DNA of 64,000 nucleotides from Prionace glauca (Eukaryota > Chordata > Chondrichthyes > Carcharhiniformes > Carcharhinidae). The translations under genes and the position numbers were made by a program. Of this stretch, positions 52,680 through 64,000 are shown piece after piece. The stretch is taken from positions 69,933,627-69,997,626 of the forward strand of contig CM075760.1 in NCBI GenBank assembly GCA_037974335.1, in the 5' to 3' direction. Under the pieces are notes generated by a model that had not been told where the DNA came from, did no database searches, and worked only from the letters and a program-made list of their open reading frames with translations. Every line of letters begins with the position of its first letter. Position 1 is the stretch's first letter.

Positions 52680-55600
52680 GTAAGAACCATCCACTTACTG
52701 AGTAACTGGTTTACATGTGTCTTTGTTTTATATTTATATCTGTACTAATAATCCATGTGGTAACATCAATGTGAGTTTGGTGGATTCTCGGTTGAGAATT
52801 GTTACAATGTTTCCTGTGATTCTGCTGCGAAGGGGTTTTAGAATTCCGCTCTTTCTGGACAATAGATGCTGCTGAGGGATTCAATCCCAAATTGTTGGGA
52901 TTTTGTGTTTATCTGTTGAGGTTACTGTGTGGTTGGATTACTTTGAAAGCCGAATGTCTGTTAAACAATTCAGCGTTTCTGCAGCGTTTAATCTCGGTGA
53001 CATCTAGTGGCTGCGGTTTGTACCATCTACTGCACAAGTGTTTGAAATTTAAACCAAAAATTGTAGAAAATCTAACATTTCTATATTTATCCAGTGAAAA
53101 TGTTCCACTCACTCACAATGCTGGTGCTGCTGTGCAATATTTTCTGATTATTCTAAACATTAATTAGTTTGGTGATGGGATAATTGGCTGGAATTTATAT
53201 TAAACATTTCTGTTAAAGTTATATTTGATTCTGTTGAAAGTGTTCGTAGAATTGTGCTGCTTCTGCATGAAGCGGGGTTCAGTCTCTCAGTGATGCGTTT
53301 TTTTTTCCTCTGGTGAGGAGATTATGAACCTGGGTGAATTTAAATACGTAAAATTTGTGAATTAATTTTTTGTTTCTGCATTGTTTGAACTCAGTGACAC
53401 TGAGCTGTTACACGTTTTGTGATTGAATATGAACATTCTGCAGGTCGCAACTGCTGGATGCATGACTGCAGGGAGAAATAAAGCAGGCTTTATTGTATTT
53501 GTATGTTTAAAATCTTTCGTCATAACGGCTTAAGCCGCTCGTTCAGAACATAGTTTGTCACTGCATTCAGATTTTGGGGTATCTGCAATGTTTAATCTCG
53601 GTGGCATTTGATGGCTGGAACTTTTACCATCCAAATGTTTAAATATGTTTGAAATATGACCCAATATGAATAAGATGTGATAAAGTTTCAACGCTAATTT
53701 GTTGGACAAATTCTACCTCCTCGCAATGCTATTGCTATTATTCTAGATTTCTGTTTAGTTTAATAATTGGTTAAGAGCTGGTTTGCTAGATTCGATATTG
53801 AGATTTATGTTGCAATGTTACATTTGATTCTGTTGAATGGATAATTGATCTGTTTTTCTGTGAAACGGATTCATTCCCTCATTGATGTGTTTTGTTGTGT
53901 TTCTGCTGAGGAGATTCTATGGTGCAGTCACTGTGAATGTTTAAAATTTGTGCTATAGTTTGGCTTTGTGGCATTATTTCTGTGTTGTTTAAATAGTGTA
54001 TAACGGTGCCGTTGAGAGTTTAGATGTTTTCTGGTTGAACAGAAACAATCTTTGAGTTTGAAAATCCATGTAGGGAGAAAACAAGCAGGCTGGGGGGAAA
54101 GAACACCTAAAAAATATTACAGCATTTTTATAAATTTTAAATAACGCTTACAAATTCAAGTGAGTCATGACTTACAACGCTCATTCGGACACTAAGTCTT
54201 TACTGCAATCACAAACTTTCCATGAACAAGTTTAATAGTAAAATTAATGTAAATCAAAGAATTATTAATCGGTAATTTAACTCCATATTCACCACAGATT
54301 ATTTTATATTAATAATTTAGCAATAATCCCCTTTAATAGTTCTGTTGTGTATTTCACACAATTAACATGACCAGAACATTTTCCAGACTGGAAATATTTT
54401 GTGACAATTCCAGAAGCTATTTCAATGATAACCTGCTGTTTTCACAGCCGTGCTCAGTTGAACAAGACACTTTGCATTAATCGGTACATCCCAGATTAAG
54501 TTCACATTTACTGGAATACGAGTTTTGCAGAATAATTTCCTTTTTGGAAATTTTTGTATCCGATTATTAATTTTTTTTCTATGCAATTGGAACCAGATTA
54601 TCCGTTCTAAGTATTTTTTTAAATTAGATACCGAGATAATTAATTACTTTTCGCATCTCAAAATTTGTGAAATTGTTTAGTGTTGCTCAATTGTTTTTAC
54701 ATTGTTTACGCTCAGTGAAACTGAGCAGTTCTGGCGAAATGAAAATAAAATTGCCTTTGAATATTCTTGTAGGGATAAAGCAGAAAAGTTTCGGAAAATA
54801 AAATAAATATATGTTAGGGCATTTTATTCATGTTAACTAATGGTTACATATTAAAATAAAACATGAATTACAATTCACTGTACCTCTGTTAGGGACATTA
54901 CACTGCCCTGAATCTGTTATATTCGAAGTCCTCATTTTCAGAAAAATAATTGCCCAGTTTTTGTGATTTGAGACAGTCAGGGAGAAATAGTTAAAAGGCA
55001 AAGGGAGTTTTAAAATGAACATCAGGTTAATTTAAAATGTTTGTTGATTTTTTCACTGTTGTAATTTGACCTTTGATCAATTAGAATCAAACAGTTTATA
55101 AAAATTTGACAGACTGAACACAGTTTTCTGACAGATGAAATTCGCTGACACTGAAGTAAAATTGTTCAAATGATTGTGTTTGAATTGTAGTAAAGTGTTA
55201 ACAGAAACTGGCTACCGACTGACAATTAAATGCTTGAAATTCAAAAAGATTACTTTATAGAAAAATAATATGATATTATAAATACTATAAAAATAATATT
55301 AGTTCAGCACTTAATAACATCATGTCTCCCATTAATGTTAAACACAGAATAAATGACAGAATGGAAGAATTCATACTAACTGAAGCTTATGTTTAATTCT
55401 TATTAAATATTATAATGAAGAAAAGGTTGAGACTTATATTCTGCATCGTGTTTTTAGCGTTACAGAGCATTTGAATCAATTATCGTCTTTATGTTTGCAC
55501 TGTTTAATTCAGATCTTCTTTTATTAAACAATGTGTTCAGTAATGAAGTTGTTATATGGGTGGTCTAAATTATTAAATCTAGGAAGCAGTATTATTGATT

Positions 55601-56990
55601 TCAAACGGCCAGGCCGTTACAGTCTGGACAAACTCAGAAATCTGCATTTTTAACACGTTTGTTCGTTGTAATAAGATATTTGTAGTAAAAGTGAAAAAGT
55701 AAAATATTACAATGTGATTAGATTTAAGTAAATGAATGACAGATGTTTGAATGTTTCCATTCAGTAATTTGAAATTATAGTTTAACATTGAGATTTAATT
55801 GTAACCTAATTATTTAACAATGTTGGGAACAGAAGCACGTTTTGAATGATTGAAAACTCATTTTATTACAGAGAACATATCAGCTGACAGGAGAACTAAC
55901 TGACAATTAAAAATAACTTAAAATGTAATATTAACGCTGATTAATTTAAAACAAAAGACCTTGAATATTGCACTAGCGTGCAAAATATCATCAGTCTTAG
56001 AGAATATTTAATTGTATCAAAATGAATTCAAAAACAAAACATTTCTTTACTCAGCTGTGCTCGGCTCGATAAATTGTTTTGCCTTGATAATTTTGTTGAT
56101 TACATTTAATTAATAAATTAGATCCAATCAGGTAACGATTTTCAATGTAAATATTTCCCGGTTTGTTTAATTCATACTGTGTCACTGTATCTCTGTTAGG
56201 GACATTGAACTATTACTGTGTCACTGTATCTCTGATAGGGACATTGAACTGTCCTGAATCTGTTATTTTTGATCATTTTCAGCGAAATTACATTTTTACA
56301 CAATTTCGCGAAGTGATGCAGGCAGAGAGAAATAATTAAAAGTCGAGAGGAGTTCTGAAATGAATACCCGCTTAATTTAAAATAGGTTATTGATTTTCTG
56401 TTGTAACTTAACTATTGATCAATGAGAATCCAACAGTTTGAAATTGACAGATTGAACAGATCTTTCTGCTGGGAACTCGACTGTTGAACTGTTTGTGTCT
56501 GTTCTCTTTCTGGGCGTGTGGTCACTGTGTTGGGACCAGGAATCTCCCTGACTGGTTATAAATCTTTTGATTCCTTCTTCTGTACAGCAGGAAGTGAAAT
56601 TTGATTTATTTCTTCAATGCACTTGTATCTGTGGGAAATGTGACTGTTTGACTCGGTGTCTCAGAAATTAAGTCCCTGAAGCATATTGTGTCTATCAGAG
56701 AAGCAGAAACATCCAACTTTAGAGGGAGAATTGGGTGATTTTTAAGCAGTGATGTACCGGCCTTGGGAATGTTCGATGAACAAATACAAAGTGAGATTTA
56801 CTATATTGTGCTCCGTACTACAGCAGCCCCTGAACTGTTTAGTTTGACAGTTGAAGGGTCAAATTCACTTGCATATTATTTTTAATCTTCTAAAGGCATT
56901 TTAGAGACATTTGCTCGGCCAGAATTTTTAATCTAATTGTTCCTTCATAAAGTGTTGATATGAAGCATCCTTGAACAACTGCAATCCATA
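52680..56990. other. J-C intron, AT-rich proximal part
   Basis: The first 4.3 kb of the 10.5-kb intron is AT-rich with few repeats. An enhancer is expected somewhere here by analogy with mammalian E-mu, but I found no convincing octamer or E-box cluster. CTTTGCAT near 54470 is one base off an octamer. A short direct repeat (tgtcactgtatctctgttag / tgtcactgtatctctgatag) lies at 56178-56250. Confidence 0.5.
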
Positions 56991-56994
56991 TGCT

Positions 56995-57350
56995 GCAGGC
57001 ATCCGCCCTGCTGTTAGGCAGGAAGTTCCAGGATTTTGACCCAGCGATTATGAATGAATTGAGAAATTGTTTCAGGTCAGGATGGTGTGTGTTTTACAGG
57101 GGAGCTTACAGGTTATAGTGTTTCAGATGTGGCTGCTGCCCTTGTCCTGTTAGGATGTAAAGGCAGCGGGTTTGGACAGTGTAATCTATGGAGCCTTGGT
57201 GAATTGCTGCAGTGCATGTTGTATATAATGCACACAGTGCTGACACTGCTTGTTAGTGATGGAGAGAGTAAATAGGGTGAATGAGGGGCCGGGTAATCTT
57301 GTGGGTGGCTTTGCCCTGGATTGTGTCAGATTGCGTGAGGTTTTACAAGT
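56995..57350 (-). mobile_element. L2/Rex-like LINE, 3' end, old
   Basis: In + orientation, gttccaggattttgacccag, gtcaggatggtgtgtgtttt, ggagccttggtgaattgctg and gctttgccctggattgtgtc are in the reversed order of the family. Inserted in the J-C intron. Confidence 0.85.
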
Positions 57351-57519
57351 TTCTCTCATTGAGGAAAGAGGAAATTATTTAATTGTGACTGACTTGTGAA
57401 AGATTTAAATGTTTTTCCAACCCGTGCCCCACAGTCCGTGTTGTGCTCGCTTGTCACTCCCACTTACTGTGTGAGTGGGTGAGTATGTGTGAAGTGAGGG
57501 TGCTTTTCCAGACTGAATC

Positions 57520-58420
57520 AGCCAGATAGAGACTTACACACATCACACACTCTCACACACATAAATACACACAGAGAGACGCTCATATTCTCTCACACAT
57601 ACACACGCACACTTACTTTCTCTCTCATACGATATCTCACACACATTCTCTTTCTCTCACGGTCTACATACTCTGTCTCAAATACAAATCCAGACACACT
57701 CTCGCTCTCTCAATCAGTCTCTCATCTCTCATATACAAAGACACTCACACGCACACATCTCCACACACATTCTCTCTTACACGCAGACACACACACACAC
57801 ATAAGCATAGTCTCAGGCTCTCACACACGCACTCACTCTCCCACACTCTGTCACACACGCTCAAGTTGTCTCTCATTTATTCACACACACTTTCTCACAA
57901 TTCCTCTTGCACTTGCATCTCTCTCTCTCTCTCTCTCACACACACATATTTCTATCTCTGTTGCACAGATTATCTCACACCTGTACATTCTTGCTCTCTC
58001 TCACACGAGCTCGCTCACACTCTCTCACAAACATAGACCTATGCAAACACTCTAACTTACACACAAACACAGTCTCTCTCACAAGCACAGTCTCACGCAA
58101 ACGTTCTCTGTCACACACACACACACACACACACACAATCACACACTTTGCTTCTATCACCCACGCACATTGCACACATCTTTCTCACTCACACACAATC
58201 CCGTGCACACTTCCACACACACATGAACAGTATGTTTGCTTTCTAGTAGGCACACTGCCACCTCTTGCAAACGCAGCCCACTGTCTCACGCATGTGCAAA
58301 CACAGTCTGTCACACACAGGCACCTCCACACACACATTCACCCTCTCTCTATCAAACACACACCCAAACACACCTCACACACTTTCCACCTCACATACGT
58401 CAGAGAGACTGTCATTTACA
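57520..58420. repeat. CA/CT-rich simple-repeat block
   Basis: Long runs of CACACA and CTCTCT with interspersed CTCACACA units. The 174-codon frame 57907-58431 (SLSLSHTH type) is low-complexity and not a gene. Confidence 0.93.
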
Positions 58421-58422
58421 TC

Positions 58423-58735
58423 GTAGAATAGAATCACGAGATCCTACAGTACAGAAGGAGGCCATTCAGCCCATCGAGTCCGCATCAACAGGAATCCCAC
58501 CAAAGCCCTATCCCCAGAACCACATGTGTTTACTCTAACTAGACCTCCTGAACCTATTCGCACGGCCAGTCCCCTGAACCCAAACGTCTTTGGACTGTGG
58601 AAGGAAACAGGAGCATCCGAAGCAAACCCAAGCAGACACGGGGTGAACTTACTAACTCCATACACAATGACTCATATCGGGAATTGAACTGTGAGGCAGC
58701 AGCGTTAATCGCTGTGCCGCCTCGGCCACCCCCTC
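58423..58735 (-). mobile_element. tRNA-derived SINE
   Basis: Reversed order: tacagaaggaggccattcag, gactgtggaaggaaacagga, agacacggggtgaacttact, then head ggcagcagcgttaatcgctg. A run of CCCCCTCC follows. Confidence 0.88.
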
Positions 58736-58839
58736 CCCCTCCCCCGGTAACATTTGAATGAGGGTGGGATCGGGAAGCCCGAGTAAAACTCATGTGAATA
58801 AGTTTCAGCTGGAAATTCTTCTCTGTTTGGAGTCATATT

Positions 58840-59000
58840 TAGCACAAAACAAGATGGTGATGGTTGTTGAAGGTCAAACATCTAAGCTGAGAAATCACTG
58901 CAGGAGTTCGGCAGGGGGCTGTTCTGGGACCAACAATCTTCTATTGCTTCATCAATGACACATTTCATCCAACATGAGGTCAGAAGTAGGGATTTCCATG
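58840..59000 (+). mobile_element. L2/Rex-like LINE, RT fragment
   Basis: ggagttcggcagggggctgt, then tctgggaccaaca and cttcatcaatgacac, encodes GVRQGAVLGPTIFYCFINDT, the RT motif-4 region of the family (AGVPQGSVLGPTIF). Disrupted shortly after. Confidence 0.8.
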
Positions 59001-59299
59001 TGTTACACAAAGACACAAAGACACAATCAATAAGAAGGGATCTGGCTGAGACTAAGTCCGCCTGGCTCCCCAATACTGGTGTAAACTTGCTGTTTGATTC
59101 CTGTGTGACCCTAGTTTTGCTGGAAGCTTCCCTTCCAGCTCCCTCAGTCTGTCTATTTGTTCACTGATCCGTGTTTCTGAAAGAAAGGCCCCGACATTAA
59201 AGCAGCTGCCCGGTGATCTACACTGATTCCTGACTTTACACAGCCCTGTTACTGAAAGCTGATCAATGGAGAGAATCGGGGAAAGATCGATGGAGAGGG

Positions 59300-61430
59300 A
59301 GAGGAGGAGGTGGCTCACTGACTCTCTCACCCTCACCCACACTGACTCACTCACCCTCAATCTCTCATCCTCACTCAAACAACTTCACTTACTCACCCTC
59401 AATCTCTCATCCTCACTCAAATAACTTCACTCACTCACCCTCAATCTCTCATCCTCACTCAAATAACTTCACTCACTCACCCTCAATCTCTCATCCTCAC
59501 TCAAATAACTTCACTCACTCACCCTCAATCTCTCATCCTCACTCAAATAACTTCACTCACTCACCCTCAATCTCTCCTCCTCACTCAAATAACTTCACTC
59601 ACTCACCCTCAATCTCTCATCCTCACTCAAATAACTTCACTCACTCACCCTCAATCTCTCATCCTCACTCAAATAACTTCACTCACTCACCCTCACTTAC
59701 CCACCTTCCCTCACTGACACACTCTCTCTCACTCACCCTCAATCACTCATCCTCACTCAAATAACTTCACTCACTCACCCTCACTTACCCACCTTCCCTC
59801 ACTGACACACTCTCTCTCACTCACCCTCACTCACTCACCCTCACACACTCAACCACAATCACTCATCCCCAATCACTCACCCTCACTCACTCACCCTCAT
59901 TCACGCTTACTCACTCATGCTCACTCACTCACCCTTGCTCACTCATCCACCCTCACACTCACTCCCTCACACTCACTCCCTCACACACACTCCCTCACAC
60001 CCTCACACCCTCTCACTCACCCCCTCTCACTCACCCCCTCTCACTCACCCCCACTCACTCACCTCCACTCACTCATCCCCACTCACTCATCCCCACTCAC
60101 TCATCCCCACTCACTCATCCCCCCTCACCCACCCTCACGCACTCGCCCTCACGCACTCAACCTCAGAAACTCACGGATCCTGTTTCACCCTGAGTCACTC
60201 ACACTCACTCACTCACTCACAATCACTCACTCATACTCACTCACTCACTCTCATCCATTCTCACTCACTCGCCCACAAGCACTCACACACCCTCATTCAA
60301 GCTCATTCGTTCACGCAAACACACGCCCTGATTCACTCATCCTCATACCCTCACTCACTCACTCATATTTGCTCACTCACTCTCGTCCATCCTCACTCAC
60401 CCACAAACACTCATTCAACTTCACTCGTTCAACCTCAATCACTCACCCTGACTCACTCATTCTCACACCCTCACTGACTCACTCACATTCACTCACTCTC
60501 ACACCCTCAGTCACGCACCCACATTCACTCACTCACTCTCACGCACTCACCCTCACGCGCCCTCATTAACTCACTGTCACTCAGCCACCCACAGTCATAC
60601 ACCATCACTCACTCAGCCTCACTCACTAAACCTCACTCACTGACTTAGACCCTCAGCCAGTCACCAACATTCATACTCACCTTCATTCACTCATCCAACT
60701 AATCCGTTCTCACTCACCCAGTCTCACTCAGTCTCACTCACCCTCACTCATTCACCCCATTCTCTCACACTCACTCACTCACCCCCACAGACTCAACTCA
60801 ATGACCCTCTCTCTGTCTCTCTCTCACTTATGCCACCTCACCCATTCAAACTGACTCAAACTCACACACCTACCTTCACTCACACAAGCTCACATACTCA
60901 TCATCACTCAACATCACGCAACCTAACTCACAAATCCTCAATCACTCATCCTCATCAAACACCTTCACTCAATCACCCTCACTCTCCCACCCATCCACAT
61001 TCATCCTCCCTCACACACCACCCTCAATAACACACCCTGACTTATTAATCTCAACCCTTACATACACAGTTACATTCACACCCTCATTCACTCAATCTCA
61101 CTCACTTCCACTCACCCATCTCCACGAACCTTCACACATCCTCACTCACTCTCCCTTATTATTTCAATCTTGCTTACCTACACTCATCCAGCCACCTTCA
61201 CTCACATTCAGCCACCTTCACTCACCTACCCTCTCACACACACCCTCAATTACTCACGCTCTCTCACCCTCACCCACACTTACTCACCCTCAATCACTCA
61301 CCCTCACTCAAAGAACTTCACTCACTCACCCTCACTTACCCACCTTCCTTCACACATCACTCATCCACTCTGACTCATCTAATCACTCACCCTCACACAC
61401 TCACATTCTCTCACTCACACTCACTGAATC
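59300..61430. repeat. CTCACTCACCCTCA tandem array (pyrimidine-rich), including 42-bp higher-order units
   Basis: Over 2 kb of CTCACTCA/CCCTCA variations. At 59360-59690 eight 42-bp units (caatctctcatcctcactca, then aataacttcactcactcacc) form a clean higher-order array, partly repeated near 59750 and 61290. The + strand is almost free of G. The low-complexity frame 59917-60477 is not a gene. Confidence 0.95.
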
Positions 61431-61434
61431 TATG

Positions 61435-62215
61435 TGGGGAGGGTCTGCAACGAGAGAGAAGAAAGATCTCAAGCTGCAGTTTGGTGTTCAAAGGTGGGGG
61501 CTGCCCTGGGAGTGCAGAGAGCTGGAGGGAATCCCTGGGGGCTCGGGGCCAGGGACAATGGCAAAGAGTCAGGGGAGAACAGGAGGCGAGGGAAAGGGCA
61601 GAGAGCCGTGGGTGGGGGGAAGGCAGAGAGCTAGGGGAAACAGCAGAGATCTGGGGGAAGGGCAGAGAGGCGGGGGAAAGGGTACACAGCCGGGGAACAG
61701 GGTGCAAAGTCAGGGGAAAGTGCGGAGAGAGAGGGGAAAGGACAGGGAGCAGGGGAAAGGGCAGAGAGACCAGTGAAAGGGGAGAGAGCTGAAAGAAAGG
61801 GCAGAGAGATGGGGAAAAGTGTAGAAAGAACAGGGAAAGGGGAGAGAACCAGGAAAAAGGGCGGGGGGGCACAGAAAAGGGCAGGGAGGCAGGAGAAAGG
61901 GCAGAGAGCCGAGGGAAAGGGCAGAGAGCCCAGGGGAAAGGGCAGGAGAGTCAGGGGGAAAGCTCAGAGAGCTGGGGGGAAGGAGAAAGAGGGGAGGGAG
62001 CAGGGACAGAGGGCAGAGAGCTGAGGGACAGTGTGGGGGGGGTGAGGGAAAGAACAGAGATCCGGGGGAGAGGACACAGAGCTGGAGGGAAGTGTAGAGG
62101 GCCACGTGGAAATACAGAGAGCCGGATAAAAGGGGAAAAGAGCCACCGTGAAAGTCAGAGACCCAGGGGAAAGGGCAAAGAGCTGGGGAAATGGGCACAG
62201 AGGGGGTGATGGATG
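61435..62215 (+). repeat. G-rich, purine-rich repeat with GAGCT/GGGG motifs in the J-C intron (switch-like)
   Basis: About 780 bp of imperfect 18-24-bp units of the form gggcagagagccgggggaaa. The + (non-template) strand is strongly G- and purine-rich with GGGG runs. I count nine AGCT tetramers: 61472, 61520, 61629, 61787, 61961, 61970, 62019, 62080 and 62181. Most are within GAGCT followed by GGGG or GGAGG. It lies about 1 kb before CH1. Mammalian S-mu has the same place, strand bias and motifs (GAGCT, GGGGT; AGCT as AID hotspot). Function here is inferred only. The alternative is a chance G-rich minisatellite. The flanking open frames (e.g. 61432-61776) are not genes. Confidence 0.85.
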
Positions 62216-62524
62216 GGCAGAGTGAGGAGGTTCAGAATAGAGCTAGCACCACAATCAGCTCATCTGTAATCTCAGTGAATGATGGAGGAGACTTCAGGGC
62301 CCAAATGGGAAACTCTTGGTATTAATGTATGATCCGTCAATCCGTCAATAAATGTTGGATTTATTTGAATTTATAATCACATTTAGAGTTTCCTAATCAT
62401 TCAGTAAATATTCATTCCGGAGGTATTTTTGAAGCAAAGTCACTAATCTCCGTTTTGTGGAGTGAGAGGCAGTGAGTTGGAGAGAGGAAGGGGCACCAAT
62501 TAGTTTGAACCCAGGCAATTTCCA
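62216..62524. other. J-C intron, unique sequence
   Basis: No gene, RNA or repeat recognised. Confidence 0.4.
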
Positions 62525-62680
62525 AAACTAGTGTGGAGATGCCGGAGTGAGGTTGGTGTGGGCACAGTAAGGATTCTCACAACACCAGGTTAAAGTCCAA
62601 CAGGTTTATTTGGAATCACAAACTGTTGGAGCTCCCTCATCAGGTGAGTGGATAGTCTGAATGAAGGGAGAACTTCTTCA
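62525..62680 (-). mobile_element. Penelope-like terminal repeat
   Basis: gtgtggagatgccggagtga, then ctcacaacaccaggttaaag and ccaacaggtttatttggaat, ending in a catcaggtgagtggatag stretch, matches the terminus seen at 6308-6498 and 9072-9225. Only the end is present; fossil. Confidence 0.75.
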
Positions 62681-62989
62681 TCACAAAGTGTTGTTGTTTG
62701 AGAAATAAACAGCGGTTCATCACACACTGCTGTTGTTGAGAAATAAATAGTTGCTGCAATAATGGAGACAATCTTTGCTGTTTTCTGTCAATCCAATGAA
62801 TGACATGTCATTGTGAGACTAACAGAATGTGTATTTTTTCTTCCTAATTTGATAGAAGTGGAGACAGGGATATGAGTTTCTACAGAGATGACAATTCCCA
62901 AATGATAGAAGTAACATCATCGCAAAGGCGGATGAAAGATTTAATCGGGAAATATTAGGGATAAGTTCATAATTCAAATCAATGTTGGA

Positions 62990-63140
62990 GATAGAAACAT
63001 AGAAAAGAGAAGCTGGAGTAGGCCATTCGGCCCTTGGAGCCTACTCCGCCTTTCACTTTGGTCAGAGCTCATCACTATCCTGATCACACCTACTACCCAT
63101 ATCCCTTCATCCCTTTAACACCAAGAGCTATATCTAATAT
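62990..63140 (-). mobile_element. CR1-like 3' end, reversed
   Basis: ggagtaggccattcggccct, then tggtcagagctcatcactat and catatcccttcatcccttta, is the reversed 3' end of a shark LINE. Confidence 0.75.
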
Positions 63141-63222
63141 AGAAACCTATTTGTAACAATGTTTGATGACTTAATAAATGCAAGTAAGAGTCTAACTTGT
63201 TCAATTGGCTATTCTTTCCCAG

Positions 63223-63532
63223 CGACACCGTCTGCGCCCACTCTGTATGGCCTGGTCTCCCCCTGTCAGCAACAGAACTCCGGCGGCTCCATCACCTTCG
63301 GATGTTTGGCGATGGATTACCTTCCAGATGTCTCCAAAGTGACCTGGAAGAAAAATGGGCAAACGGTCCCCAGTGGGTTTAAGACTTACCCGTCAGTGAG
63401 AAACACGAAGGGAACCTACACCCTGAGCAGCCAGTTAACCATCAGCGACTCAGCGGGAGAATGTCCCAGAATTGACTGTGAGGTTCAACACAACAGCTCA
63501 GTCAAGAACATTGAAATACTATGTAAGTGTTA
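63223..63532 (+). CDS. IGHM: immunoglobulin mu heavy chain, constant domain 1 exon
   Basis: Acceptor tctttcccag at 63213-63222; donor GTAAGT at 63533. The 310-bp exon begins and ends in phase 1, as usual for Ig constant exons. With the last base of JH it encodes ATPSAPTLYGLVSPCQQQ, then ITFGCLAMDYLPDVSKVTWKK-type residues, GFKTYPSV, KGTYTLSSQLTI and PRIDCEVQHNSS. The intradomain Cys pair (GCLAMDY and DCEV) and the Trp are present, as is an N-terminal Cys (SPCQQ) suited to light-chain linkage. One N-glycosylation site is seen (NSS). The similarity to published shark IgM CH1 as I remember it (GFKTYPSV, KGTYT) supports mu rather than IgW. It appears intact. It would form the first constant domain of secreted or membrane IgM. 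Confidence 0.95.
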
Positions 63533-63660
63533 TGGAGCTTGTGTGAAACAGAAACACTGTGGTTAACATGTAGGGCCTTGGTTATAACTCAGTTAAATAG
63601 ATGTGCATCATTCGGCCCTCTGGATTGGTCCAGTTAGTGTCTATTGACTGCAAATGAGTT

Positions 63661-63875
63661 AGAACATAGAACATAGAACATTACAGCGCAGTACAGGCCA
63701 TTCGGCTCTCGATGTTGCGCCGACCAGTGGAACCAATCTCATGACCCTCTAACCTAAACTATTCCAATATTATCCATATGACTATCCACTGACCATTTGA
63801 ACGCCCTTAAAGTTGGCGAGTCCACAATGCTGCAGACAGGGCTTTCCACGCCCTCTCTACCCTCTGTTGACAAAA
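63661..63875 (-). mobile_element. CR1 3' end in the CH1-CH2 intron, reversed
   Basis: tagaacatagaacattacag, then cagtacaggccattcggctc, gatgttgcgccgaccagtgg and gactatccactgaccatttg, is a reversed CR1 tail like that at 4378-4715. Confidence 0.9.
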
Positions 63876-63934
63876 GTTTAATTGATCCACATCTTCTGCA
63901 GGAAATGACTGATCTGTTTTTTTTTTCCCTGAAG

Positions 63935-64000
63935 GCCCTCCGCCTGTGATCCCTCCAACTCTTATCCTCACCGTGAGTTCCAGTGAAGAAATCTCACACA
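63935..64000 (+). CDS. IGHM: immunoglobulin mu heavy chain, constant domain 2 exon, 5' part
   Basis: After a polypyrimidine run and acceptor ttccctgaag, the frame joined to the last base of CH1 reads CPPPVIPPTLILTVSSSEEISH and leaves the window. The pattern PxVIL-xx-SSSEEI is like the start of shark mu CH2. The acceptor ends AAG rather than the commoner CAG. Only 66 bp are visible. Confidence 0.88.

Noticed and set aside
54460-54480. CTTTGCAT as an octamer for an intronic enhancer
   Set aside because: One base off consensus, isolated, with no E-box or other enhancer motif nearby.
57907-60477. Open frames rich in Ser, His, Leu and Thr (57907-58431, 59917-60477)
   Set aside because: Low-complexity translations of CA/CT and CTCA repeats in the J-C intron.
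61411-62198. Open frames on both strands over the G-rich intron block
   Set aside because: By-products of purine-rich repeat sequence; they lie inside an intron and have no domain.

Overview
The window is nuclear DNA from a cartilaginous fish, most likely a shark. The decisive evidence is a clustered-type immunoglobulin heavy-chain locus (VH, D1, D2, JH, then a mu-type CH1 about 10.5 kb further on). The repeats also fit: CR1-clade LINEs, an L2/Rex-like LINE, two tRNA-derived SINE families and Penelope-like elements. All genes called here are on the + strand except one tRNA-Glu relic.

Layout. Positions 1-15,240 hold no recognisable host protein gene. They contain nested CR1 copies, SINEs, Penelope-like elements, two unrelated 52-bp minisatellites (1.93-3.72 kb and 9.95-10.6 kb), a G-rich minisatellite, and two CpG- and CCAAT/YY1/NRF1-rich stretches (8.24-8.74 and 13.87-14.56 kb) that look like promoters without a visible gene. 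Positions 15.8-21.0 kb hold a tRNA array: Gly-GCC, a decayed Asn-GTT, Glu-TTC, Val-TAC, Val-CAC, Phe-GAA and a reverse-strand Glu relic. It was built by tandem duplication of a unit of about 1.2 kb plus one inverted duplication. Positions 22.2-23.76 kb hold a two-exon rhodopsin-like GPCR gene resembling the GPR139-like receptors. Positions 24.3-39.8 kb are mostly repeats, including a head-to-tail CR1 composite.

Positions 39.8-43.0 and 48.7-51.4 kb are two diverged copies of one segment ending in a VH gene. The first copy is a wreck: no leader or promoter seen, a repeat in the leader intron, an in-frame stop and no 3' end. The second belongs to a complete IgM cluster: promoter, leader, VH with a 23-RSS, D1 (12/23), D2 (12/12), JH with a 23-RSS, a 10.5-kb J-C intron, CH1, and the start of CH2 at the window edge. 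The VH of the second cluster has one in-frame TAA at the first Tyr of the YYC motif, so it looks like a recent pseudogene even though the recombination signals are good.

How the parts work together. V(D)J joining within a cluster would give leader-V-D1-D2-J, spliced in phase 1 to CH1. The J-C intron contains, about 1 kb upstream of CH1 and just after a long CTCA-type pyrimidine-rich array, about 780 bp of G-rich repeats carrying GAGCT/AGCT and GGGG motifs. Position, strand bias and motifs resemble a mammalian S-mu switch region; this is the most interesting observation in the window. All calls rest on reading the sequence; no alignment or database search was run.
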